Positions 44,722 to 53,309 of a DNA stretch of 64,000 nt are shown here, in pieces. Every line of letters begins with the position of its first letter. Within the stretch, counting starts at the first letter, position 1. Where the stretch lies: the NCBI GenBank assembly GCA_948794795.1, contig CAQGLR010000020.1:11779-75778 (forward strand), written 5' to 3'. The notes under the pieces were generated by a model. That model did not search any database, was not told the DNA's origin, and saw nothing but the letters and a program-made list of their open reading frames with translations. Origin of the DNA: an uncultured Lachnospiraceae bacterium (GTDB taxonomy: Bacteria; Bacillota; Clostridia; Lachnospirales; Lachnospiraceae). The position numbers and the translations under genes are program-made.

Positions 44722-45654
44722 ATGGCAATTACAGCTTCACAGGTTAAAGAGTTAAGGGAAATTTCCGGCGCTGGTATGATGGACTGCAAGAAAGCACTTT
44801 CCAATACAGATGGTGATATGGATAAGGCAGCAGAGTGGTTACGTGAAAATGGTCTTTCCAAAGCTATTAAGAAAGCAGGCCGTATTGCAGCAGAAGGTAT
44901 TGTGGCAGTTGATGTTGATGTAGATGGAAAGACAGCTTCTATTGTAGAAGTAAATAGTGAAACAGATTTCGTTGCCAAGAATGAGAAGTTCCAGGAATAT
45001 GTTGCAGAAGTTGCAGCACAGGTAAAGACTTCTGGTGCAGCAGATATTGAAGCTTTTCTTGCAGAGCCTTGGGCAGCAGATACAAGCATGACTGTAGATG
45101 GCAAATTAAAATCTATGGTAGCTGTTATCGGTGAGAATATGAATATCCGCCGTTTTGAAAGGATATCAACTGATGGTATAATTGTTCCATATATCCATGC
45201 AGGCGGAAAGATTGGTGTATTGGTAGAAGCTGGTACAGATTCTGCAAGTGATGGTGTTAAGGAATGCCTTAAGAATATAGCAATGCAGATTGCAGCATTA
45301 AATCCAAAATATCTTTCTTCAGATGATGTAGATGAAGAATACAAAGAGCATGAAAAAGGCATACTGCTTACACAGGCAAAGAATGACCCTAAGAATGAAG
45401 GCAAGCCTGATGATATTATTGAAAAGATGATTACAGGACGTCTGAATAAAGAATTAAAAGAGGTATGTCTGTTAGAACAGGAATATGTTAAAGCTGAAAA
45501 TAAAGAAAATGTTAAAACATATATCCAGAATGTTGCTAAGGCAGAAGGATGCCAGATTGATATAAAGAGATTTGTACGCTTTGAAACGGGCGAAGGACTT
45601 GAAAAGAAAGAAGAAGATTTTGCAGCAGAAGTTGCAGCACAGATGGGACAGTAA
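44722..45654 (+). CDS. tsf: Elongation factor Ts
   Basis: This 310-residue guanine nucleotide exchange factor for EF-Tu has an N-terminal UBA-like domain with ITASQVKELREISGAGMMDCKKAL and the TDFVAKNE signature. The start at 44722 follows GGAGG; an earlier in-frame ATG at 44707 overlaps this region. It lies 35 bp after rpsB in the conserved operon. After it, 45655-46412 contains no complete gene. Confidence 0.97.
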   Translation: MAITASQVKELREISGAGMMDCKKALSNTDGDMDKAAEWLRENGLSKAIKKAGRIAAEGIVAVDVDVDGKTASIVEVNSETDFVAKNEKFQEYVAEVAAQVKTSGAADIEAFLAEPWAADTSMTVDGKLKSMVAVIGENMNIRRFERISTDGIIVPYIHAGGKIGVLVEAGTDSASDGVKECLKNIAMQIAALNPKYLSSDDVDEEYKEHEKGILLTQAKNDPKNEGKPDDIIEKMITGRLNKELKEVCLLEQEYVKAENKENVKTYIQNVAKAEGCQIDIKRFVRFETGEGLEKKEEDFAAEVAAQMGQ

Positions 45655-45979
45655 TTATTTCAGCAAAATCTTAAATGAGATGTTTTGTAAACTCAATGTA
45701 TATACTGGTTTTTAAGCATTTTTATATCAAATAATGTAACTGGGTAAAGTATCATAAGTTGTTACAAACTATCATAAGTTATCATAAGATTTTGAGTAAA
45801 AATTGAGTAGTAAAATGCGTAAAATTAAAATGAAATACATTCAGCAAAGTTTACGCAAATAAACTTTATTTCACAGTATCAATTTGCATTTATTGACAGG
45901 ATACTATTAGTATCCTGTCAAAAGAATCAAATATGTATTAATAATAAAAAATATGTAAAAGTTTATTTTATTGTTCTCT

Positions 45980-46129
45980 TTAATATGCTGTGAAAGCATC
46001 CAATATATTATCTCTTTCTCTCTCATCATCAAAAGCAAGTGAAATCATTATTACTCTGTCACCAACAATACGAAAATAGTTATCCTGATATTTAAAAATA
46101 TTGTTGGATTCTATTATGTAACTCACCAT
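45980..46129 (-). pseudogene. Small ORF, likely C-terminal remnant of an unknown gene
   Basis: This 49-codon ORF encodes IIESNNIFKYQDNYFRIVGD and then VIMISLAFDDERERDNILDAF. The composition looks like real protein, but there is no ribosome-binding site and I do not recognise it. The surrounding 45655-46412 region also has an ATCATAAGTT motif three times at about 45747-45790, and is otherwise AT-rich. Confidence 0.4.
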
Positions 46130-46412
46130 AATGTAACTATATTATATCGGTTTTCTGCCATGTCTGTTTTATAAATTCCAATAATTTCTATTATCCACTT
46201 TTGTGGGGACAGACGGTTTCTGGTATAAGCAACCCATAACTATAATTAATACGTAAATGGTGTTATAATTATTAATGTGTTTGTCATGGAATTTGATAAT
46301 AAGAAATTGACAAATGTATTATAATTAGTTATTATTAATAAAGGTTAGATGCAACTATTTATTGTTATTATACGCTGTAACAGGCTGCCAAAGGCAGCAT
46401 GGAGGGAGTTTT

Positions 46413-47084
46413 ATGACAGGAGTAATTTTTGATTTTAATGGTACAATGTTTTTTGATGAGAAGTTCCAGGAAATGTCATGGAAGGATTTTATTAGAAAAA
46501 AGACTGGACAGGATATAACAGACCAGGAATTCCAGAATTATATACATGGAAGGAATGCAGATGTCTCATTACCATATTTTTTGAAATGTACCTTTTCACG
46601 TAATGAAATTGAGAAATTAGAAGAAGAAAAGGAGAAATTATATAGGGATTTATGCCTGCAAAGTGAGGATTTCAAACTTGCAGACGGGTTATATGGTTTC
46701 TTAGAAGTATTAAAGAAGTCAGAAGTGCCCATAACTATTGCCACTGCATCAGGATGGAATAATGTTAGATTTTTCTTTGAGCATCTTTGCCTTGACAGAT
46801 GGTTTGATATTAATAAAGTTGTTTTCAATGATGGAAATATTCCAGGTAAACCAGAACCAGATTTGTATTTGCTGGCTGCAGAAAAACTACAGTTAGATAT
46901 ACATAGTTGTGTTGTGTTTGAAGATTCGGTGTCAGGCATTGAAGCAGCAAGAAGAGCTGGTGCAGGAAAGATTATTAAAGTAAATTCCATGAGAAAGCCA
47001 GATATAAGCAATGATGTTACTGGAGTTATTAAAGATTACAAAGACACAGATAAGCTGCTTGCTTATATGGATATAAGTGTATAA
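46413..47084 (+). CDS. HAD-superfamily phosphatase (beta-phosphoglucomutase-like)
   Basis: This 223-residue hydrolase has motif I VIFDFNGT, motif II TIATAS, motif III Lys in GKPEPDLYLLAAEKL and the motif IV acidic pair in VVFEDSVSGIEAARRAG. In motif I the second residue of the usual DxD pair is Asn (D7-F-N9), which removes the general acid/base Asp seen in most phosphatases. The cap domain (about residues 18-85) is of the alpha-helical C1 type. GGAGGGAG fixes the start at 46413. The substrate is unknown. Confidence 0.9.
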   Translation: MTGVIFDFNGTMFFDEKFQEMSWKDFIRKKTGQDITDQEFQNYIHGRNADVSLPYFLKCTFSRNEIEKLEEEKEKLYRDLCLQSEDFKLADGLYGFLEVLKKSEVPITIATASGWNNVRFFFEHLCLDRWFDINKVVFNDGNIPGKPEPDLYLLAAEKLQLDIHSCVVFEDSVSGIEAARRAGAGKIIKVNSMRKPDISNDVTGVIKDYKDTDKLLAYMDISV

Positions 47085-47111
47085 TTATTTATTTTGTGAG
47101 ACCGGTGTATT

Positions 47112-47156
47112 ATGGAAATTAGAGTTGCAACAAGGGAAGATACTAAATCAATCTAA
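47112..47156 (+). pseudogene. N-terminal stub of a GNAT acetyltransferase
   Basis: Fifteen codons read MEIRVATREDTKSI then stop, the typical first strand and turn of GNAT acetyltransferases (IRxAxxED). Nothing recognisable follows, so this is a remnant or chance match. Confidence 0.45.
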
Positions 47157-47262
47157 AGAATTTATGCACTTTATATATTTTTAGTTAAACCAGGCAAATT
47201 AATATTCAACTTTTTATAATTCTGTCATATAATATCAGGAATAATATAACTGGAGGGATTAT

Positions 47263-48039
47263 ATGGCAACAGTTATGCTTGATGCTGGACATGGAGGATA
47301 TGACAATGGTGCTTCATTTGAGGGAAGAAGGGAAAAGGATGATACATTAAATCTTACCCTTGCTGTTGGCAATATTCTTGAAAACAGGGGTGTGGATGTG
47401 CTTTATACAAGGACTACAGATATTTACCAGAGCCCTGCACAAAAAGCGCAGATTGCCAATGAAAGTGACGCTGATTATTTTATATCAATCCACAGGAATT
47501 CAAGTACATCGCCTAATATGTATTCAGGTGTACAGACGCTTGTGTATGAAAATAGTGGAATACCTGCTGTTTTTGCAGAAAATATAAACAGGGAACTTGA
47601 AAAAGTTGGATTTAAAAATATTGGTGTAGAAGAACGGAAGAATTTAGCAGTCCTCAGGCGTACAAAGATGCCTGCGGCGCTTGTTGAAGCAGGTTTTATA
47701 AATACTGAGGCTGATAATAATATTTTTGATTTGAAATTTCCAGAGGTAGCACAGGCAATAGCTAATGGGATAATTGATACAGTAAGCGGTGCTGATATTG
47801 AAAGAAATGAATTAAATGGATACTGGGTTGAAACTGGCTTGTTCAGGCATTATGATAATGCAAAGAACCTAGCAAAAAATATGCAAGCTGACGGGTATAA
47901 CAGTATAATAGTACCAAATAATGAATATTACAGTGTATACCATGGTGTTTATGATGATTATGATAAAGCTGAAGCAGTAGGTAAAACTTTGTTTGGAAAA
48001 GGCTATGAAACAAGGATTGTACAAGGAAGTGTAAAGTAA
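47263..48039 (+). CDS. N-acetylmuramoyl-L-alanine amidase with SPOR-like domain
   Basis: This 258-residue protein has an Amidase_3 domain (about residues 1-175): zinc ligands in MLDAGHGGYD, E (about residue 24), the second His in YFISIHRNSS and the catalytic Glu in PAALVEAGFINT. The C-terminal ~70 residues (YWVETGLFRHYDNAKNLAKNMQADGYNSIIV...) form a SPOR-type peptidoglycan-binding fold. There is no signal peptide, as with spore mother-cell-lysis CwlC-like amidases. GGAGGG precedes the ATG. Confidence 0.93.
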   Translation: MATVMLDAGHGGYDNGASFEGRREKDDTLNLTLAVGNILENRGVDVLYTRTTDIYQSPAQKAQIANESDADYFISIHRNSSTSPNMYSGVQTLVYENSGIPAVFAENINRELEKVGFKNIGVEERKNLAVLRRTKMPAALVEAGFINTEADNNIFDLKFPEVAQAIANGIIDTVSGADIERNELNGYWVETGLFRHYDNAKNLAKNMQADGYNSIIVPNNEYYSVYHGVYDDYDKAEAVGKTLFGKGYETRIVQGSVK

Positions 48040-48060
48040 TAAAATAAAAGTGTGCTAATT

Positions 48061-48102
48061 AAAGCTAAAGTGGAAAAGATATTAATTTCCCACTTTAGCT
48101 TT
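48061..48102. terminator. Bidirectional terminator
   Basis: AAAGCTAAAGTGG pairs with CCACTTTAGCTTT between the convergent amidase and lacI-type genes; A- and T-rich ends suit both strands. Confidence 0.8.
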
Positions 48103-48106
48103 ATGT

Positions 48107-49174
48107 TTAATTAAAAGAACCTGTAATAAATTTAGAACAGCTTTCCCTTATTACAAGCTTACCTTCTAATTCCATGCGTACTACACTTGAGTGACCGCCT
48201 TTCATACGGTCTGTTAGTAAATATAATGCAAATTTTCCCATTTCTTCTTTTGGAAGTCTTACTGTAGTAAGCATAGGCCTGCAGTTTCCAGCTTCTTCAA
48301 TATCATCACTTGATATAACAGATGGTATTAAAGGAAGGTTTTTATGCCTGCTTAGTGATTTTAACATACCAATAGCAGTTATATCATTTGCGCAATAAAT
48401 TCCTGTAGGGCAGTTTCCAGAACTTAAGAAATTTTCCATTGCTTCATATCCTTCTGCTTCTGTCTGTTTTGTTTCAATAATATATGCAGGGTTTAACTGT
48501 ATGCTATTTTTTTTTAATGTTTCAGTAAATCCATGGTATCTTGCTTCATTCTGGCATTCACCTGCATAACCTATGTTTTTATGTCCAAGGCTTATAAGAT
48601 ATTCCACCGCTGTAGATGCAACTTTATATCCATCACATAGAAGTTCATCAACCTCATAATTTGTAGAATTACGGTTTACTGATACTACACTTTTATATTT
48701 TGAGTCAAGTTTTTTTAATGCAATACTGTTGCATTTTCCAACTATAACAAGACCATCACATTTTCTGCCAGCTTCTTCATACATAGAGTTAATTATTGAA
48801 TCCAGGTTTATATTGCTGCACTTTCTGTCATCTGAGAAAACAGGCATATACCATACTTTTGACAATATACAGAAGTGTTTATGTATTTCACTTTCAATTA
48901 CACGCAATAATTCTGAAAAGAAAGGGTCTGTCCTTGATTCGTCCATACGTGTCATAAGTACATTAATATAATAAGTTTTATTTTCTTCTTTTGCCTTTTT
49001 CCCAAGTTTTAGACTTCTTGCTGCCTCATTTGGAGTATAGTTTAATTCCATTGCAGCTTTCCATATTTTATCCCTTGTTTCCTCAGAAGAACAGCGGTAA
49101 TTTGGGTTGTTAAGTACACGTGATACTGTAGATGGCGATACACCTGCCATTTGTGCTATTTTATTTATTGACAT
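48107..49174 (-). CDS. LacI-family transcriptional regulator
   Basis: This 355-residue protein has an N-terminal LacI helix-turn-helix (INKIAQMAGVSPSTVSRVLNNP) with the hinge helix NEAARSLK (about residues 1-60), and a periplasmic-binding-like effector domain (about 70-340; GYAGECQNEARYHGF, GIYCANDITAIGML, VISSDDIEEAG). The insertion around residues 60-75 (LGKKAKEENKTYYINVLM) is typical of clostridial paralogues. It lies 108 bp after the sulfatase-maturating gene on the same strand. Four cre/LacI-like palindromes between this arm and the importer are its likely operators. Confidence 0.94.
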   Translation of the reverse strand: MSINKIAQMAGVSPSTVSRVLNNPNYRCSSEETRDKIWKAAMELNYTPNEAARSLKLGKKAKEENKTYYINVLMTRMDESRTDPFFSELLRVIESEIHKHFCILSKVWYMPVFSDDRKCSNINLDSIINSMYEEAGRKCDGLVIVGKCNSIALKKLDSKYKSVVSVNRNSTNYEVDELLCDGYKVASTAVEYLISLGHKNIGYAGECQNEARYHGFTETLKKNSIQLNPAYIIETKQTEAEGYEAMENFLSSGNCPTGIYCANDITAIGMLKSLSRHKNLPLIPSVISSDDIEEAGNCRPMLTTVRLPKEEMGKFALYLLTDRMKGGHSSVVRMELEGKLVIRESCSKFITGSFN

Positions 49175-49282
49175 AATATGCCTCCATATTTAAACCAAAG
49201 CAGATTACCTGGTGATACGCCTGCCTGTATTTTTATATTCCATAAAGTCCGGGGCTTTTTAAAAGAGGTTTTTACTATAAAG

Positions 49283-50416
49283 TTAAATTTGTGCCTGTGT
49301 TTTATATTTAATTAGTTGTCCAAGTTTGTAAATGCGTTTTTCTGTGTGTCCAAAGAATATTTTGTATGCTTTACATAAAGAATTTATTCCAGGCAGTCCA
49401 TTTGTAAATGGCTCCCTCCACCTGCGGCAACCGCCTCTGCAAAGCCTGTAATATGGACATTCTTTACATTCTTCAGCCTGGTATCTGGAACTTTCTATAA
49501 ATAAGCCTGCTTTTTCAGAAGCAGACAGCTTATCAAAACCGTCTTTAACATTTCCAAGTTTCCAGTTATCTGTACAATAGAAGTCACATGGGTAAACACT
49601 GCCATCTCCCTCTGCTACAAAGTAGCAATGGCAGGAACCATTCATGCCACATTGTTCAGCAGCATAACCTGCTGCCATCTGTGCAAGGTTAGAAAACATA
49701 CGTATATCCATATTGCTGCCTGCAATAAAATCTGTATACCACAAGTCAAAAAATTCACATAAAAACTTGCCATATTGTTCTGCATCAACAGCAAATCCAG
49801 TGTTTTGTGCAGCATCCCTGCCAGCTTCATCCATGCACGGAACCAGCTGTATATATTCAAATCCATGGCTTTTATAAAATTTATAAAGATAAGATGCTTT
49901 TTGTGCTGTGTCATTTGTGATAACACTTAGAATATTAAAATCTGCATTATATTGCTTAAGAAGGCCGGCAGCATGCATTACGTTTTCAAATGTACCATTA
50001 TTGTCTGTTGTCTTGCGGTATTTGTCATGGATTTTCTTAGGACCATCAAGTGAAAGACCTGTAAGGAAATGGTTTTCTGCCAGGAATTCTGCCCATTCTT
50101 CATTAATAAGAGTACCATTTGTTTGTATTGTATTTTCTATATGCAGCCCTTTTGTATTGTATTTTTTCTGTAGTTTAAGGACTTTGTAGAAGAAACTTAT
50201 GCCAGCCAGTAAAGGTTCTCCTCCCTGGAAAGCAAAACTTAGAAATCCATCTGCATAGCTGATGGCATTAATTACAAGCTGTTCCAAAGTATCATCTGTC
50301 ATAAATCCTTTGCTGTATTCACTGCGGCTGCTGCTTAAACATTTATAAAAACAGTATTTACAGTTAATATTACAATTAGAAGATGCTGGTTTAATTAAAA
50401 TACTTGCTGCTGGCAT
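49283..50416 (-). CDS. Anaerobic sulfatase-maturating enzyme (radical SAM, SPASM)
   Basis: This 377-residue radical SAM enzyme has C15-x3-C19-x2-C22 (CNINCKYCFYKC), FAFQGGEPLLAG and SLDGPKKIHDKYR in the core, and a SPASM domain with CGMNGSCHCYFVAEGDGSVYPCDFYC and CKECPYYRLCRGGCRRWRE for two auxiliary [4Fe-4S] clusters. This pattern is that of anSME, which oxidises the active-site Cys or Ser of sulfatases to formylglycine without oxygen. The Cys-type arylsulfatase at 56442 is the obvious substrate. It is divergent from the sulfatase operon, with LacI-type operators in between. Confidence 0.94.
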   Translation of the reverse strand: MPAASILIKPASSNCNINCKYCFYKCLSSSRSEYSKGFMTDDTLEQLVINAISYADGFLSFAFQGGEPLLAGISFFYKVLKLQKKYNTKGLHIENTIQTNGTLINEEWAEFLAENHFLTGLSLDGPKKIHDKYRKTTDNNGTFENVMHAAGLLKQYNADFNILSVITNDTAQKASYLYKFYKSHGFEYIQLVPCMDEAGRDAAQNTGFAVDAEQYGKFLCEFFDLWYTDFIAGSNMDIRMFSNLAQMAAGYAAEQCGMNGSCHCYFVAEGDGSVYPCDFYCTDNWKLGNVKDGFDKLSASEKAGLFIESSRYQAEECKECPYYRLCRGGCRRWREPFTNGLPGINSLCKAYKIFFGHTEKRIYKLGQLIKYKTQAQI

Positions 50417-50515
50417 AAGTTACCTCCGTTTTAGGTATTTATTAAGAGTGTATATAAATTAAATATTGCACAAATTATTGTATCATTTTTACTATTTTAG
50501 ATAAACCTGGTTTGC

Positions 50516-50529
50516 AGAAAACGTTATCA
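50516..50529. promoter_or_regulatory. LacI/cre-like operator 1
   Basis: AGAAAACGTTATCA matches the LacI-family cre consensus TGWNANCGNTNWCA at 13 of 14 positions. It is about 100 bp upstream of the anSME start. Confidence 0.6.
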
Positions 50530-50616
50530 TATATATAAAATCCTGTTAAAACTATAGTTTTAGATAAATAATAAATATAATTTAATACAAAATATATATA
50601 CAGTTAAAATATATTT

Positions 50617-50630
50617 TGAAAACGATTTCA
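50617..50630. promoter_or_regulatory. LacI/cre-like operator 2
   Basis: TGAAAACGATTTCA matches TGWNANCGNTNWCA at every defined position. It lies about 200 bp upstream of the anSME gene. Confidence 0.65.
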
Positions 50631-50766
50631 TTTTAAGGGAAATTATATGTATTTTATAATAAAATTTAATAAAAGATTATAAATGGAATAATTTCCTGGC
50701 GTATTTGCAACTTACTTACAGAAACAGGTAATAACAGGGATTATGGCTGGATTGGCTGTGATATAA

Positions 50767-51324
50767 TGCAGGAATCTGGGGGGGGGAAAAGCAGGTACAG
50801 CAAAAGAACCAGCCCAAAAGCCTGGAAAAACAACTGGAAGTACAGACAAAAAAACTGGCCTGGCAAACCATGTAGTTACAGGTTACTGGCAGAATTTTGA
50901 CAATGGTGCCAGATGCCTTAAGATTAGTGATGTTCTAAAAGGCTATAACCTGGTTGCTGTGGCTTTTGCAGAGGCAACATCTGTGCCAGGCAAAGTAACT
51001 TTCCAGCTGGATGAAACACTTTGCCAAAGATTAGGTGGTTATAGCAAAAAGCAGTTTATTAAAGATATTAAGGCGGCTAAGAAAAAAAGGCATAGAGTGG
51101 TAATCTCAGTGGGTGGTGAAAATGGGACAGTAAGTGTTAGTAATGCAAAAGAAGCAAAACAATTTGCCAGCAGTATATATAAATTAATGGAAGAATATGG
51201 TTTTGATGGTGTAGATATTGACCTGGAACACGGTATTAATGCCAGGTATATGGAGAAAGCTTTAAGGAGGCTTTCACAAAAAGCGGGAGAGAGCCTGGTT
51301 ATTACTATGGTATCACAGACTTAA
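50767..51324 (+). pseudogene. GH18 chitinase-like fragment
   Basis: The frame carries a Pro/Thr/Lys-rich linker (GTAKEPAQKPGKTTGST) and then the GH18 catalytic domain start: VVTGYWQNFDNGARCLKISDV, VISVGGENGTVSV and the DGVDIDLEHG active-site motif (DxxDxDxE). It stops after VITMVSQT, losing the second half of the barrel, and it has no proper start codon or signal peptide. A run of nine G precedes the linker (50778-50786), a possible slippage site. Inactive remnant; it interrupts the otherwise intact sulfur-ester island. Confidence 0.82.
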
Positions 51325-51440
51325 GATATATTAACTATTGTAAATATCCAGTATTATAATTCTGGGTCTATGCAATGAATAACTGGAAATAAACAGCAAA
51401 AAACTTATAAAACAAGCATGCATTGCCCTGTTTATGCTTG

Positions 51441-51454
51441 TGACAGCGTTTTCA
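51441..51454. promoter_or_regulatory. LacI/cre-like operator 3
   Basis: TGACAGCGTTTTCA matches the cre consensus at every defined position. It is about 190 bp upstream of the importer ATPase start. Confidence 0.65.
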
Positions 51455-51544
51455 CACTTTGCCCTGTTTTATAGTAAAATATATATTTATATATTATTTT
51501 TACTGGTGGATAATACATTTATACAAGCTGTTATCTGCAAATGG

Positions 51545-51558
51545 TGAATACGTTTTCA
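51545..51558. promoter_or_regulatory. LacI/cre-like operator 4
   Basis: TGAATACGTTTTCA fits the consensus with one mismatch and is palindromic. It lies about 75 bp before the importer ATPase start. Confidence 0.6.
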
Positions 51559-51630
51559 CAGGTTTTAATTGAAAATATGCCCATGGCAAAATATAATACA
51601 GCACATAAACAACGAAAGGACAAATGTAAT

Positions 51631-52422
51631 ATGGCAAGTGCAAAGAAAAATGATTATATTATTAATGTTGAACATTTAAACAAACACTTTTTAGTTGATA
51701 AACAGCCAGTACAGGTTCTCCAGGATATTAACCTTCATATAAAGAAAGGTGAATTTATAACAATCGTAGGACACAGTGGCTGCGGCAAAAGCACATTACT
51801 TAAAATTATGTGTGGGCTTGTAGATTACGAGGATGGCATAGTTGAGAGAAACGGTCATGCAGTAGTTGGGCCTGGCCCGAAATGTGGCATGGTATTCCAG
51901 GACCACAGGCTGCTGCCATGGTTAAAGATAAAAGATAATGTTGGTTTTGGTTTAAAGAAACTTTCAAAAGAGGAACGTGAAGAGAATGTAAGAAAACATC
52001 TTGAACTTGTAGGGCTTTCAGGATTTGCGAACAGTTATCCATCACAGCTTTCAGGAGGTATGTCACAGAGAGCTGCGATTGCAAGGGGGCTTGCCAATAA
52101 CCCTACAATTCTTTTGCTGGATGAGCCTTTTGGTGCACTTGATGCACTTACAAGAATACAGATGCAGAAAGAAATACTGCGTATACAGAAAGAAGAGAAA
52201 ACTACAATGGTTATGGTTACACATGATATTGATGAGGCAATATATCTTGGAAACCGTATTGTAATAATGTCAGCAAGGCCTGGCAAAATCAAAGAAATTA
52301 TTAAAGTAAACCCTGTAGATGGCAAGAAACGTGGAAGTGCAGGATTTGCAGCATATAAGAAACGTATTTATGATTATTTCTTTGAAAACAGTGAAGATGA
52401 AGAAGCAGATGGTATTATATAA
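51631..52422 (+). CDS. ABC importer ATPase, sulfonate/nitrate/taurine type
   Basis: This 263-residue ATPase of the SsuB/TauB type has Walker A GHSGCGKST, the Q-loop PKCGMVFQDHRLLPWLKIKDNVGFGL, the signature LSGGMSQRAAIARGL, Walker B LLLDEPFGALDALTR and MVTHDIDEAIYLGNRIVIMSARPG, the hallmark of this subfamily. I start it at ATG 51631, where AAAGGA precedes; an in-frame ATG at 51541 lies on top of operator 4 and would add 30 unlikely residues. It is the first gene of a five-gene operon ending with the arylsulfatase. Confidence 0.95.
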   Translation: MASAKKNDYIINVEHLNKHFLVDKQPVQVLQDINLHIKKGEFITIVGHSGCGKSTLLKIMCGLVDYEDGIVERNGHAVVGPGPKCGMVFQDHRLLPWLKIKDNVGFGLKKLSKEEREENVRKHLELVGLSGFANSYPSQLSGGMSQRAAIARGLANNPTILLLDEPFGALDALTRIQMQKEILRIQKEEKTTMVMVTHDIDEAIYLGNRIVIMSARPGKIKEIIKVNPVDGKKRGSAGFAAYKKRIYDYFFENSEDEEADGII

Positions 52423-52461
52423 ATTATATTCCTGCCGCATGGCGGCATGATTGGAGGAAAC

Positions 52462-53238
52462 ATGAGTAAAGGAAAGAAAGTTGTATATGGCTTATTTATT
52501 CCAGTTGTTATAATTGTTGCATGGTATTTTTATACTACATATTCAAATGTGCCAAACAGCCTGCTTCCCAAAATACAGAATGTAGGAATGGCATTTAAAG
52601 AAATGGTATCACAGGGACAGCTCCAGAATGACCTGGCTGTAAGTTTTCTAAGGGTAATCAAAGGATTTCTTGTATCAGGTATTACAGGTATTATACTTGG
52701 AGCTATGATGGGCATGAGCAAGAAAATAAATGCACTGCTTTTGCCAACAATTACAGCAATCCGCCAGATTCCTGTAATTGCATGGATTCCACTTATTATT
52801 TTATGGGTGGGTATTGGTGAAGGTTCTAAAGTTGTTATTATTGTAATTGCAGCTTCTTTCCCTGTACTTGTAAATACATTAAGCGGTTTTACAAGCACAC
52901 CAGCAGGCTATATTGAAGTTGCAAGGTTATATAACCTTAACAGATGGCAGACATTTGTAAAAGTATATCTTCCACACGCACTGCCACAGATGTTAGTAGG
53001 GCTTAAGCTTGGGCTTAGTGTTTCATGGATGGCACTTGTTGCATCGGAACTTATTGCAGCATCATCTGGAATAGGCTACCGTATGAATGACGCAAGAAGC
53101 CTTATGCGTTCAGATAAAGTTATTGTGTGCATGGTTGTAATAGGGCTTGCAGGAATTATTATGGATAAAGTTATTTCACTTATATTTGAAGCAGTAACCC
53201 CTTGGGAGAAAGTTGCAAAGAGTGAAGGGAAGATTTAA
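52462..53238 (+). CDS. ABC importer permease, SsuC/TauC type
   Basis: This 258-residue membrane protein has about six helices. The EAA loop (YIEVARLYNLNRWQTFVKVYLPHALPQML) and RQIPVIAWIPLIILWVGIGEGSKV are typical of the sulfonate/taurine family. The start at 52462 follows GGAGG (an ATG five codons earlier overlaps it). It forms the channel with the adjacent ATPase. Confidence 0.95.
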   Translation: MSKGKKVVYGLFIPVVIIVAWYFYTTYSNVPNSLLPKIQNVGMAFKEMVSQGQLQNDLAVSFLRVIKGFLVSGITGIILGAMMGMSKKINALLLPTITAIRQIPVIAWIPLIILWVGIGEGSKVVIIVIAASFPVLVNTLSGFTSTPAGYIEVARLYNLNRWQTFVKVYLPHALPQMLVGLKLGLSVSWMALVASELIAASSGIGYRMNDARSLMRSDKVIVCMVVIGLAGIIMDKVISLIFEAVTPWEKVAKSEGKI

Positions 53239-53309
53239 TTTAACAGAAAGTAAATCCAATGTTTGTAGAAAGAGGATAAATTTAATTATATGTTTATGGA
53301 GGAAAAATT

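Noticed and set aside
44652..45404. 250-codon reverse frame opposite tsf
   Set aside because: tsf is certain; this frame has no start signal or domain.
49283..50416. Considered as a third RiPP maturase
   Set aside because: The motifs, the SPASM cysteine pattern and the adjacent Cys-type sulfatase fit anaerobic sulfatase maturation better; no precursor peptide is nearby.
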